Counted from the stretch's first letter, positions 1-7,247 are shown. The stretch is DNA of 9,364 nucleotides from Rhizobium sp. Q54 (GCA_945903655.1 CAMDOY010000122.1:1-9364), one strand, 5' to 3'. The notes: generated by a model not told the origin, from the letters alone. A program made the numbers and translations.

Positions 1-1
1 T

Positions 2-934
2 GAAGCGCTGCATCAACTGTGCGACGCCATAAACAAGTCGGGCGGCAACGCCCTCCTCGCTTTTTATGACGGCTCCTCGAAAATCGAAATTTCCGACACC
101 GTGATTGAAAGCAACCCAATCCTGCCTTCATCATTCATGTCACGATACAGTGGTTATGATGCTCCGCACGCCCAAGTGATCGAACTTACTCCAAACATAC
201 TCCTCATTTTCCCGGAGACCTTGGCGTTATTTGCTTTCAGCGTAAGAGGTCCAAGGCGAGCGATCTGGTGGCTTTCGGTAGATAATGGTTGCAATCTTGA
301 ACCGCTGTTTTCCTACAAGCAGTTCTGCGATGGATATTTTGGTGATGAGACGCTTATCCATTTCTATCAGTCTGATTATGCGCGTGGCTTCCTGATGGCC
401 AATGGCGCAAAGAAAATCTATCCGCTATTTGATTACATCAATCGCAGCTTTTTGCGGTACGGGCCAAACCCTGCGAGACAGTCATGCGTGAGCTTTTTTC
501 CAACAAAAGGAGCTGCATTAGCCAATTCCTTTTTCGAGTCGGCAAATGATCTACCCTCTATTCCGATCCAGAATATGTCTGCTGAAGAGGTTTCTACTGC
601 GCTGCGTCATACATCGGTGTATATCGACTTCGGTCACCATCCCGGCAAGGACCGCGTACCCAGAGAGGCTGCCGCCTCTGGAAATATTGTTTTCATTCAC
701 GCGAAAGGTGCGGGCTGTCACTTTCTCGATCATCCACTCGATCAGTTCTTCGTGTTCACTCTCCTCGACATACAAACTGGTGAGCTGGCCCAAAAAGTGA
801 GAAGCTGTCTTGTCGATCCAAAAAGCTTCTTCGCTCAACAATGGCTATACCGCCAAAAGATCGAGCTTGAGCTTGACGAATTTTCGCTTCAGGTGAAAAC
901 TCTGTTCTTCGCTAAAATCACCGATTCGCCATAG
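2..934 (+). CDS. Glycosyltransferase-like protein, 5' end outside the window
   Basis: The reading frame is open from the first bases of the window and ends at TAG 932-934. That gives 310 visible residues, and the true start lies upstream. A GTG at 101 is an in-frame internal codon, not a convincing start, because good coding sequence precedes it (ALHQLCDAINKSGGNALL). That opening resembles the N-terminal 'helix after the first strand' of polysaccharide glycosyltransferases. Around window residues 200-225 a segment reads VYIDFGHHPGKDRVPREAAA, followed by a small-residue turn and a hydrophobic strand. This fits the C-terminal nucleotide-sugar-binding half of a GT-B fold. No signal peptide or membrane segment is visible. 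It lies 53 bases upstream of glf on the same strand, so it is probably part of the same surface-polysaccharide operon. The sugar donor and acceptor cannot be read from the sequence. The assignment rests on family resemblance. Confidence 0.72.
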   Translation, partial: EALHQLCDAINKSGGNALLAFYDGSSKIEISDTVIESNPILPSSFMSRYSGYDAPHAQVIELTPNILLIFPETLALFAFSVRGPRRAIWWLSVDNGCNLEPLFSYKQFCDGYFGDETLIHFYQSDYARGFLMANGAKKIYPLFDYINRSFLRYGPNPARQSCVSFFPTKGAALANSFFESANDLPSIPIQNMSAEEVSTALRHTSVYIDFGHHPGKDRVPREAAASGNIVFIHAKGAGCHFLDHPLDQFFVFTLLDIQTGELAQKVRSCLVDPKSFFAQQWLYRQKIELELDEFSLQVKTLFFAKITDSP

Positions 935-987
935 GGCTGGATTTAGTAGATTTTTCATTCAACCGCGCGGCTAAAAAGGCATGCCTA

Positions 988-2109
988 GTGGACCCAATAC
1001 GGATTGTCGGCGCAGGTTTCTCCGGCTCAGTGATCGCTCGCGAATTGGCGGAAGCGGGATATAGATCGGTTGTTATCGATCAAAGAAAACACATCGCGGG
1101 AAATTGCTGGACTGAGCGCGATGCCGAAACCGGGATCATGGTGCACACCTACGGGCCACATATTTTCCATACAGACGACGAGAGCATTTGGTCCTATGTT
1201 TCAAAACATGGCCAAATGATGCCTTTCGTGAACCGGGTCAAAGCGGTCAGCGGCGAGCGTGTTTACAGCTTGCCCATAAATCTACACACCATAAATCAAT
1301 TTTTTGGCCTATCGTTGGGTCCTGCGGCTGCGCAGGCGTTGCTTCAATCCAAGTCCCGGTCTGACATAAGTGACCCGCAATCTTTTGAGGAACAGGCTCT
1401 TAAATTTGTGGGAGATGACCTCTATCAAGCCTTTTTCAAACATTACACGCACAAGCAATGGGGGCGTTCGCCTGCAGACTTGCCAGCCTCCATTCTCAAG
1501 CGCCTGCCGATCAGGTTCAATTACGACGACAACTATTTCAACCATCGATTTCAAGGCATGCCAAAGGATGGCTATGGCGCGATCGTGGCCAGCATTCTCA
1601 ACCACCCACTCATTGAATTGCGCCTTGGGGAAGAGTTCCGGCGAGATGACGCTCAAGCGCCGCATATCTTTTATACCGGCGCCATTGATCGGTTTTACGA
1701 TTATTGCTTTGGTCGACTGGCTTACCGGACCCTGGATTTTGAAGTTTTTCGAACTGATGGCGATTACCAGGGCAATGCGGTCATCAACTATTGCGATTCC
1801 TCAAGACCCTTTACGAGAATCACGGAACACAAGCATTTTGCGCCATGGGAATCTGCGAATTTCAGCAAGACAATCTGCTACCGCGAATACAGCCGCGAAG
1901 CGCAACCAAACGATACGCCTTATTACCCCGTGAACCTCGTTGCTGGTGAAAATACACTTCCGAAATATATGGCCCGCGTTCGCGAGGAGACAAAGGTCAC
2001 CTTCGTGGGACGTCTTGCAACCTACAGATATCTTGACATGGATGTCGCCATTAAAGAGGCTCTGGAGGCCGCCCGAGCATGGATTGAAATGCAAAAACAC
2101 AATACTTGA
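988..2109 (+). CDS. glf: UDP-galactopyranose mutase
   Basis: This flavoenzyme interconverts UDP-galactopyranose and UDP-galactofuranose in the cytoplasm, supplying galactofuranose for polysaccharides. The 373 residues match the usual family length of about 370-390. The FAD-binding Rossmann motif GAGFSG is at residues 8-13 and is followed by HIAGNCW (35-41) and GPHIFHTDD (56-64), both hallmarks of the family. Further family blocks are HKQWGRSPADLP, the RLPIRFNYDDNYF and FQGMPKDGYG stretch (about 155-198), FTRITEHKHF, and the C-terminal flavin-contacting segment FVGRLATYRYLDMDVAI. I chose the GTG at 988 because an AAGG sits eight bases upstream (976-979). The nearby ATG at 981 is out of frame. 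All expected blocks are present, so the gene looks intact. It follows a glycosyltransferase-like gene by 53 bases, which supports a role in making a galactofuranose-containing surface glycan. Confidence 0.95.
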   Translation: MDPIRIVGAGFSGSVIARELAEAGYRSVVIDQRKHIAGNCWTERDAETGIMVHTYGPHIFHTDDESIWSYVSKHGQMMPFVNRVKAVSGERVYSLPINLHTINQFFGLSLGPAAAQALLQSKSRSDISDPQSFEEQALKFVGDDLYQAFFKHYTHKQWGRSPADLPASILKRLPIRFNYDDNYFNHRFQGMPKDGYGAIVASILNHPLIELRLGEEFRRDDAQAPHIFYTGAIDRFYDYCFGRLAYRTLDFEVFRTDGDYQGNAVINYCDSSRPFTRITEHKHFAPWESANFSKTICYREYSREAQPNDTPYYPVNLVAGENTLPKYMARVREETKVTFVGRLATYRYLDMDVAIKEALEAARAWIEMQKHNT

Positions 2110-2144
2110 CACCTTGAGGGCTAGGGTTTGACAAGCGCCTGCGC

Positions 2145-3185
2145 TTATCCCCCGGGTAGATACTTTTTCATCACCACCGTCTTGAGCCGTTCCTTACGCT
2201 CGCCCATCACGCCTGAAAGCAAGCCCATGATGCGCTTTTTGGTCATTTCGCCATCTTGATACTCAATATATCGCTCAAGTTTGTCGCCCTCTGCCAGCAG
2301 TGCGGGATCTGTGAGCACTTTTCGAAAGGCGGACTGTAGATAAGCAAGTCTGTCTGACGGAATTTTGGGAGAAGCCAATATGATGCGACCCAGCGAATCA
2401 ATTTCCGAGCGCGCCGACAGCCACCAGGATTGTTCGGGCGTAAGGGCGGTGGCCTCAAACACGGTTGGCATTTGCGGGAAAAAACGGGTGCGCCCTTTCG
2501 ATACTATGGCGATGGCCTTGCCCTGACCTGATTTGACGTAATTATTGGCGGAAGTGTTAGAGACGTAGAGAGCGTCCATCTCACCGCGCACAATAGCAAG
2601 CGATCCTTCATTGCTGGACTTGTATCCCATCACCACGCGGCAATTCAAAACATAGGCCTCGCACATCATGGAGGCTCCATCTGAAAGGCCATCGATTGGC
2701 CCGGTAGCGGGCCAACGCAGCACTCCTCCCGCTTTCACAAGATCACCCATGGATGCGTGAGGGGAATCCGGCTTCACCAGCACGAGCCAGGGAGACGAAC
2801 TCACGGTCGCCAGAATATTGACCTTGGCGAGGTCATATTGAACCGTTGGCAAATTAAAGAGTTGCGACAAGACCGCGCCGCCGCCGTTCATGATGATGAA
2901 TTGGAGACCTTCCGTATCGCTGGCGACAATATGATTGAGCGCGGCGATACCGCCGGCGCTCGGTTGGTTGTCAACGATCACTGTCGTACCAAGCGCCGCC
3001 GCCAGATGTGGCGCGAGCAACCGCGCATAATTGTCATAACCGCCTCCAGGGCCTCCCCCCGCAAGGAACCGAACCGTATGGGTCTTGTAAAAGCTGGCGG
3101 GATCCTGCGAGGTCTGGGCGAGCGCCAATGCGGGAACCAGGGAGGCTAAAGCGAGAGCGAGGGCGGCTCCTTTGATCCTGTGCAT
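2145..3185 (-). CDS. TctC/Bug-family periplasmic substrate-binding protein
   Basis: This is a solute receptor of the tripartite tricarboxylate transporter (TTT) type, a family that binds carboxylates in the periplasm. The start is taken at ATG 3185-3183 because a GGGG/GGGAG purine run lies just upstream and the signal peptide then begins properly: a short basic MHRIKG stretch, a hydrophobic Ala/Leu core, and a likely cleavage site after ALA at about residue 23. An in-frame ATG at 3206 would add seven residues. The mature protein begins with SFYKTHTVRFLAGGGPGGGYDNYARLLAPHL, the family's strand-and-glycine-loop opening. VIVDNQPSAGGIAALNHI follows, matching the conserved 'V.N.pGAGG..a.n.v' block. 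The length of 346 residues is slightly above the typical 320. It is convergent with glf and no TctA or TctB membrane genes are in view, so it is an orphan receptor here. The ligand is unknown. Confidence 0.88.
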   Translation of the reverse strand: MHRIKGAALALALASLVPALALAQTSQDPASFYKTHTVRFLAGGGPGGGYDNYARLLAPHLAAALGTTVIVDNQPSAGGIAALNHIVASDTEGLQFIIMNGGGAVLSQLFNLPTVQYDLAKVNILATVSSSPWLVLVKPDSPHASMGDLVKAGGVLRWPATGPIDGLSDGASMMCEAYVLNCRVVMGYKSSNEGSLAIVRGEMDALYVSNTSANNYVKSGQGKAIAIVSKGRTRFFPQMPTVFEATALTPEQSWWLSARSEIDSLGRIILASPKIPSDRLAYLQSAFRKVLTDPALLAEGDKLERYIEYQDGEMTKKRIMGLLSGVMGERKERLKTVVMKKYLPGG

Positions 3186-3235
3186 GCTCCCACCCCTTAT
3201 GGCCATGTTCCAGCAATTTGATGCTTGTTCTTGAC

Positions 3236-3264
3236 AGGCTAGAGGCCCACAGTTCGGCCGTCAA
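3236..3264 (-). promoter_or_regulatory. Putative sigma-70 promoter of the TctC-like gene
   Basis: On the minus strand TTGACG (3264-3259) is followed after 17 bases by TAGCCT (3241-3236). The start codon lies about 50 bases further on. The -35 is one base off consensus. The -10 matches only at the first two and the last base. Inferred from spacing and consensus alone. Confidence 0.35.
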
Positions 3265-3456
3265 ATCCCTACCTCAGGAATATGTTCCGATGGTGCGGTC
3301 AACCAAGAAACGAGCGAGGACGAAACCAATCGTCTTTCAAGGTTCTATTTGGGGCAGCGACAAGAAGCGCTTTCGCCCGAAGGCAACCGCTTCAGGGTTG
3401 ACACCTAAGGATGGACCAAGTTGCGCATCCACTGGGGTGGGAAAACCGAAAAAGTG

Positions 3457-3541
3457 TGGTGGGGGAAGCAGGACTCGAACCTGCGAAGGCATAGCCAGCG
3501 GATTTACAGTCCGCCCCCTTTGCCGCTCGGGACATTCCCCC
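3457..3541 (-). tRNA. tRNA-Tyr (anticodon GTA)
   Basis: Read on the minus strand, the 85 bases fold as a class II tRNA with an encoded CCA end. The acceptor stem pairs GGGGGAA with TTCCCCC, with A as discriminator. The anticodon arm is GCGGA-CTGTAAA-TCCGC, giving anticodon GTA. The variable arm pairs GGC with GCC. The T arm is GCAGG-TTCGAGT-CCTGC. The long variable arm and the GTA anticodon together identify tyrosine. The gene is divergent from rlmB. Just past its 3' end the minus strand carries two short T tracts (complement of 3443-3453), a plausible transcription end. Confidence 0.97.
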
Positions 3542-3569
3542 GGTACACAACCGCTAGCGGCGCGTCCCG

Positions 3570-3593
3570 AAAAAACCCCGCCGCGAGACGGGG
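3570..3593 (-). terminator. Hairpin plus U-tract directly upstream of tRNA-Tyr
   Basis: On the minus strand CCCCG (3593-3589) pairs with CGGGG (3580-3576) across an eight-base loop, followed by six T residues (3575-3570). This has the form of an intrinsic terminator. Its position is odd: it precedes the mature tRNA 5' end by only 28 bases, and no minus-strand gene is evident upstream. It may be an attenuator or leader structure of the tRNA transcript, or a relic. The form is seen in the sequence; the function is inference. Confidence 0.5.
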
Positions 3594-3608
3594 CTTCATC
3601 TTGATGGG

Positions 3609-3637
3609 CTTATCCGCAATAGGAGCGCGCCCGTCAA
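3609..3637 (-). promoter_or_regulatory. Putative sigma-70 promoter for tRNA-Tyr
   Basis: On the minus strand TTGACG (3637-3632) is followed after exactly 17 bases by GATAAG (3614-3609), which matches TATAAT at four of six positions. Transcription would begin near 3602. It would read through the hairpin at 3593-3570 before reaching the tRNA at 3541. No better promoter is visible between that hairpin and the tRNA. Confidence 0.45.
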
Positions 3638-3714
3638 CCCGAAAAATGACGCTTTGATTGCATCCAGGCCAGCGACATGGGAAGACTTGGCCTCAATTGC
3701 GAATGAGGTTGCAC

Positions 3715-4557
3715 GTGGCGCGCAAGGATTTCCGCTCAGGTCGAAGAAGCGCGGCCCATGACCGGCGTGAAACGGGCGCGCCCGCCCCCGATACAAATCC
3801 GGGCGGGCGGCGCTCGTCCCGGCAGGAGGGCCGTCATCGGTCGCCACCGGATGTCGCTCAAATCTGGGGCTATCATCCCGTACGGGAGGCCCTCCGTTCG
3901 CCCCGGCGGGAAATCCTGCGGCTCTGGGCCACGACCGAGGCCGCCGAACGCCTCTCAACGGAGATCGCTGCGCGGGGGATCAAGCCGTCCTTTGTCACAC
4001 TTGATGAGATCTCCGCGCGCCTGCCCGCTGATTCAGTCCATCAAGGACTTCTGCTGGAAGCGCGCCCCCTCGAAGCCCTCGAAATAGCCGATCTACCCGC
4101 CAAGGGGCTGGTGCTGGTGCTTGATCAGGTGACTGATCCCCATAATGTCGGCGCCATCGTGCGGACCGCAGCCGCATTTGCTGTGGACGCCATCGTGACC
4201 ACCGAACGCCATTCGCCCCATATGACGGGCGTGCTCGCCAAGGCGGCGTCGGGCGGGCTGGAGCATGTGCCCCTGTGCATTGTGGTCAATTTGGCCCGTG
4301 CGCTGGAGGCGCTCGGCGATATGGGCTATCTGCGCGTCGGCCTTGATTCGGATGGGCCTGCATCCTTGGAGGATACGGTTTTGTCGCGCCCCATGGCGCT
4401 GGTGCTTGGGGCCGAAGGTAAAGGCTTGCGACGCCTCTCGAGAGAGAACTGCGACGTCCTGGCGCGCCTCGACATGCCTGGAGCCATACGCAGCCTCAAC
4501 GTGTCAAACGCATGCGCAGTGGCGCTGACCATCGTTCAAATGCGCCTAAAGGGCTGA
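3715..4557 (+). CDS. rlmB: 23S rRNA (guanosine-2'-O-)-methyltransferase RlmB, TrmH/SpoU family
   Basis: This SPOUT-class enzyme methylates the 2'-O of a guanosine in 23S rRNA (G2251 in E. coli) using S-adenosylmethionine. All three SPOUT motifs are present: DQVTDPHNVGAIVRTAAAF (motif 1), LVLGAEGKGLRRL (motif 2) and GAIRSLNVSNACAVAL (motif 3). Before them lies the L30e-like RNA-binding region beginning IWGYHPVREAL. The first 48 or so residues are basic, rich in Arg, Gly and Pro, and look disordered; such tails are common in alphaproteobacterial RlmB, and E. coli RlmB (243 aa) lacks one. The start is uncertain. The frame is open from TTG 3658, with ATG 3703 and GTG 3715 also available. I prefer GTG 3715 because a GAGG (3705-3708) sits six bases upstream, giving 280 residues. 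It is divergent from tRNA-Tyr. Confidence 0.92.
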   Translation: MARKDFRSGRRSAAHDRRETGAPAPDTNPGGRRSSRQEGRHRSPPDVAQIWGYHPVREALRSPRREILRLWATTEAAERLSTEIAARGIKPSFVTLDEISARLPADSVHQGLLLEARPLEALEIADLPAKGLVLVLDQVTDPHNVGAIVRTAAAFAVDAIVTTERHSPHMTGVLAKAASGGLEHVPLCIVVNLARALEALGDMGYLRVGLDSDGPASLEDTVLSRPMALVLGAEGKGLRRLSRENCDVLARLDMPGAIRSLNVSNACAVALTIVQMRLKG

Positions 4558-4963
4558 CTAGCATATCAAGCATAACGCCCGGAAATGCCGCGCTTGTGTT
4601 TCTTGCGACATATGTGAGCCTTTTAGACTAAGGTTTAAGACGGCCGCCCAATGCCTCGCACTTGCGAAGAGCAGCCTAGCTTAAGCTAGCAAAACGCTGA
4701 TATTATTAAACAAAAAATCCGAAACACAAAGTGCGGCGCAGCATATTTTCTTTAGTGGCTGAGTTCGCGATGGCAAGCCGACGACCTTAGACCTTTTATT
4801 ATATTCACGCGCCCTCTCGACCAGACCATACACCAAAGTAGTCAAGACGCCATCCGGTGTCCTTCCGTGCGGCTCCATGACGCCGTGCAGAGACTGGTGA
4901 AGGCTTCTGGCGGGTCCAACCGTCAGTCTTCAGGGATTAACAGGAAACCCGAGGGTCCAACCT
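4558..4963. other. Gene-free stretch between rlmB and the MHS transporter
   Basis: These 406 bases contain no convincing gene. The only reading frame of note, minus strand 4878-4681 (65 codons), has no ribosome site or recognisable protein character. The stretch is AT-richer in its middle (about 4680-4810). It holds a 14-bp palindrome and an AT-rich segment with TATATT near 4799 that could be a -10 element, but no matching -35 is clear. It probably carries the transporter promoter and its control sites. Confidence 0.5.
4676..4689. repeat. Perfect 14-bp palindrome, possible operator
   Basis: CTAGCTTAAGCTAG is its own reverse complement across all 14 bases. It lies about 120 bases after rlmB and 275 bases before the transporter start. 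There is no T-tract and no loop, so it is not an intrinsic terminator. A dimeric regulator site is possible, though a chance palindrome or an alternative role cannot be excluded. Confidence 0.35.
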
Positions 4964-6625
4964 ATGAGCATGTCTGAGAAACACGCCGCGCCGCGGCCTA
5001 TGACGAAGGAAGAGAAGCGCGTCATCTTAGCTTCTTCACTCGGCACCGTTTTCGAGTGGTACGACTTTTACCTCTACGGGTCGTTGGCAGTTATGATCGG
5101 AGCCCAGTTCTTCTCCGCCTTCGATCCTGCGACCCGTAACGTGTTCGCACTGCTTGCCTTCGCCGCCGGCTTCCTGGTGCGGCCCTTCGGCGCGCTCTTT
5201 TTTGGTCGAATCGGCGATCTCGTCGGTCGCAAGTACACGTTCTTGGTCACCATTCTGATCATGGGCCTGTCGACTTTCTGCGTCGGCCTGCTGCCCTCCT
5301 ACAACAGCATCGGTTGGATCGCTCCCGTTACGTTGATCATCCTGCGCATGCTGCAGGGACTTGCGCTGGGCGGTGAATATGGTGGCGCCGCGGTTTACGT
5401 TGCCGAGCATGCTCCCGTTGGTCGTCGCGGGTTCTACACTGCATGGATCCAGACAACAGCGACCGTTGGCCTGCTTCTGTCGCTCGTCGTCATTCTCTCC
5501 CTGCGTCTGAGCCTCGGTGAGAAGGACTTCCTTGACTATGGCTGGCGGATCCCCTTCCTGCTGTCGATCTTCCTGCTCGCGATATCGGTCTGGATTCGCC
5601 TGCAAATGCAGGAATCACCCGCTTTCCAGAAAATGAAGGAAGAAGGTACGCAATCAAAAGCGCCTTTGTCCGAGGCTTTTGGCCAGTGGAAGAATGCGAA
5701 GATGGTCATCATCGCTTTGCTGGGCATGGTCGCTGGTCAAGCTGTGGTCTGGTATACAGGCCAGTTCTATGCGCTGTTCTTCCTCCAGAGCATTCTGAAA
5801 GTCGACCTTTTCACGGCGAACGTGTTGATCGCATGGTCGCTGGTTCTGGGCACGGGCGGCTTCATCTTCTTCGGTTCACTATCCGACAGAATAGGCCGCA
5901 AGACGGTGATCCTCTCAGGCTGCCTTGTCGCCGCCTTGACCTTTTTCCCCCTGTTTCATGCGCTGACGAAGGTCGCCAATCCCGGCCTCGACAACGCGAT
6001 CAACACGGTGAAGGTCGAAGTTGCCGCTGATCCTGCCAAGTGCGGTTCGGTGTTCGACCCCGTCGGCATCCGCACATTCACGCAGGCCTGTGACGTGGCG
6101 CGCGTCGCTCTTGCCCGCTCAGCGATCAAATATGACTTCAAGGCCACGTCGGACGCGGAAGCTAAGGTATTGTTCAGCGGCAAAGAAACCCCGATCAAGC
6201 CCACCGTGAATGAAAACATCGCCGCCTTCACAGCGGCGGCGGTTGAAGCAGGCTATCCCAAGGCGGGCGATCCCTCGATCGTCAAGCTGAACAGCGTCAT
6301 CCCGGCGACAGCTCAGGCTTGGCAAATCATCGGGATCCTGACCATTCTGGTTCTCTATGTGACTGCGGTCTACGGCCCCATCGCTGCTGCGCTGGTGGAG
6401 TTCTTCCCGACCCGTATCCGCTACACCGCGATGTCCCTGCCCTATCACATCGGCAATGGCTGGTTCGGCGGCTTCCTGCCTCCGACGGCCTTCGCCATGG
6501 TGGCGGCGACCGGGGATATCTACTACGGCCTGTGGTATCCGACCATAATTGCCTGCGCGACCTTCGTCATAGGCCTCCTGTTCGTGCCGGAGACCAAGGA
6601 CCGGGATATCTACGACAACGACTAA
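4964..6625 (+). CDS. MFS transporter, metabolite:H+ symporter (MHS) family
   Basis: This is a 553-residue inner-membrane secondary transporter, probably a proton symporter for an organic acid, osmolyte or other small metabolite; the substrate cannot be assigned. The N-terminal block GTVFEWYDFYLYG (27-39) is typical of MHS members. The loop 2-3 signature appears as GDLVGRK at about residues 84-90, and its second-half counterpart as GSLSDRIGRK at about 305-314. RMLQGLALGGEYGGA marks the helix 4 region. An insertion of roughly 115 hydrophilic residues (about 335-450) separates the helix ending FPLFHAL from the one starting QAWQIIGIL. By the predicted topology it is periplasmic, and it carries two cysteines (360 and 376). 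Longer MHS proteins with such a loop are known. The start at ATG 4964 has a GAGGG eight bases upstream (4951-4955). A strong terminator follows, so it is probably monocistronic. Confidence 0.9.
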   Translation: MSMSEKHAAPRPMTKEEKRVILASSLGTVFEWYDFYLYGSLAVMIGAQFFSAFDPATRNVFALLAFAAGFLVRPFGALFFGRIGDLVGRKYTFLVTILIMGLSTFCVGLLPSYNSIGWIAPVTLIILRMLQGLALGGEYGGAAVYVAEHAPVGRRGFYTAWIQTTATVGLLLSLVVILSLRLSLGEKDFLDYGWRIPFLLSIFLLAISVWIRLQMQESPAFQKMKEEGTQSKAPLSEAFGQWKNAKMVIIALLGMVAGQAVVWYTGQFYALFFLQSILKVDLFTANVLIAWSLVLGTGGFIFFGSLSDRIGRKTVILSGCLVAALTFFPLFHALTKVANPGLDNAINTVKVEVAADPAKCGSVFDPVGIRTFTQACDVARVALARSAIKYDFKATSDAEAKVLFSGKETPIKPTVNENIAAFTAAAVEAGYPKAGDPSIVKLNSVIPATAQAWQIIGILTILVLYVTAVYGPIAAALVEFFPTRIRYTAMSLPYHIGNGWFGGFLPPTAFAMVAATGDIYYGLWYPTIIACATFVIGLLFVPETKDRDIYDND

Positions 6626-6648
6626 GGATATCCTCCTCGCAAACTACG

Positions 6649-6679
6649 AAGCCCTGCGGATATTTCCGCAGGGCTTTTT
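6649..6679 (+). terminator. Rho-independent terminator of the MHS transporter gene
   Basis: GCCCTGCGGA (6651-6660) and TCCGCAGGGC (6665-6674) form a perfect ten-base-pair stem with a TATT loop. Two further A-T pairs extend it, and five T residues follow at 6675-6679. It lies 25 bases after the transporter stop codon. Confidence 0.93.
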
Positions 6680-6747
6680 CTTTGCGTGGAGTCGATATGG
6701 CGAAACACGCGATGGCTGGCTTTATTGAGCTTCGCTGGGGGGTCTTT

Positions 6748-7110
6748 TCAGCGACAGACACGGATGCGGCGAGGGACATAACCATAGCCGTCCCACACAT
6801 CCTCCCGCTCTACCCAGCAACGGGGGCGATACCTCGGCGGGGGCGGCAGATCGTCCTCCACCACATAAGCGGGGCCCGGGCCATAATGATAATAGGGACC
6901 AGGACCATAATAATACGGCCGGGCCGCCCCGGCCGCCAATGCGCCCAGCGCCAGACCGCCAACAACCCCCGCCGCAACAGCGCCTGCGCCAGGCCCCCTA
7001 CGACGATATTGAGCGGACGCCTCATTGGCCGTTAACGCCAGAAGCACGCCTGCAATGGTCGCCACAGCCAATCCACACCGCAAGGATCTTGTCGAAAGCG
7101 TCAAAGCCAT
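6748..7110 (-). CDS. Small secreted Gly/Tyr-rich hypothetical protein
   Basis: This is a 120-residue exported protein of unknown function. I place the start at ATG 7110-7108, where the minus strand has GGAGAG about six bases upstream. An in-frame ATG at 7185 would put 25 unlikely residues before the signal peptide. Residues 1 to about 34 form a clear Sec signal: MALTLSTRSLR, a hydrophobic AVATIAGVLLAL core, then NEASA with likely cleavage before QYRRRG. A Gly/Ala-rich hydrophobic stretch follows (AGAVAAGVVGGLALGALAAGAA, about 42-63). Next come repeated Tyr-Gly-Pro units such as YYYGPGPYYHYGPGP, and an acidic-proline linker. The protein ends CWVEREDVWDGYGYVPRRIRVCR. The two C-terminal cysteines could form a disulfide. 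Proteins of this composition are frequent in Hyphomicrobiales envelopes and mostly lack assigned functions. It is convergent with the transporter gene and divergent from the response regulator. Confidence 0.8.
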   Translation of the reverse strand: MALTLSTRSLRCGLAVATIAGVLLALTANEASAQYRRRGPGAGAVAAGVVGGLALGALAAGAARPYYYGPGPYYHYGPGPAYVVEDDLPPPPRYRPRCWVEREDVWDGYGYVPRRIRVCR

Positions 7111-7247
7111 GAGCAACTCTCCTATTCTGACAGCCACAGGCGCAGCGGCGCCCTGCACGCAACCTAGCTTACGAATGGTAGCCAAAAATTGAACCCTATG
7201 GGGCGGAAAAAGGACGACCGCCCTGCCTGAGCGGCCATAATTTCAGC

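Noticed and set aside
861..875. GAGCTTGAGCTTGAC, the reverse complement of the AGCTCA repeat unit near the response regulator
   Set aside because: It lies within coding sequence and simply reflects alternating Glu-Leu codons.
2133..2146. Small hairpin AAGCG/CGCTT between the convergent glf and TctC-like genes
   Set aside because: The stem is only five base pairs and there is no T-tract on either strand, so it does not meet the form of an intrinsic terminator.
3758..4087. Plus-strand frame starting ATG 3758, overlapping rlmB
   Set aside because: It is a high-GC shadow of rlmB. The conserved SPOUT motifs all lie in the other frame and no ribosome site favours it clearly.
4681..4878. Minus-strand reading frame of 65 codons in the rlmB-transporter gap
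   Set aside because: It has no ribosome site, no recognisable protein features and an ordinary length for chance in this AT-richer stretch.
5036..5605. Long minus-strand frame (189 codons) inside the transporter gene
   Set aside because: It is antisense to the clearly conserved MHS coding region, and its composition, rich in Gln, Asp, Glu and Arg, is what antisense of membrane-protein codons yields.
6732..6754. Inverted repeat TCGCTG/CAGCGA at the end of the secreted-protein gene
   Set aside because: It has an 11-base loop, overlaps the stop codon and is not followed by a T-tract, so a terminator role is not supported.
6319..7035. Plus-strand frame of 238 codons running across the transporter end, the terminator and the secreted-protein gene
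   Set aside because: It crosses a strong intrinsic terminator and is a shadow of two well-supported genes.
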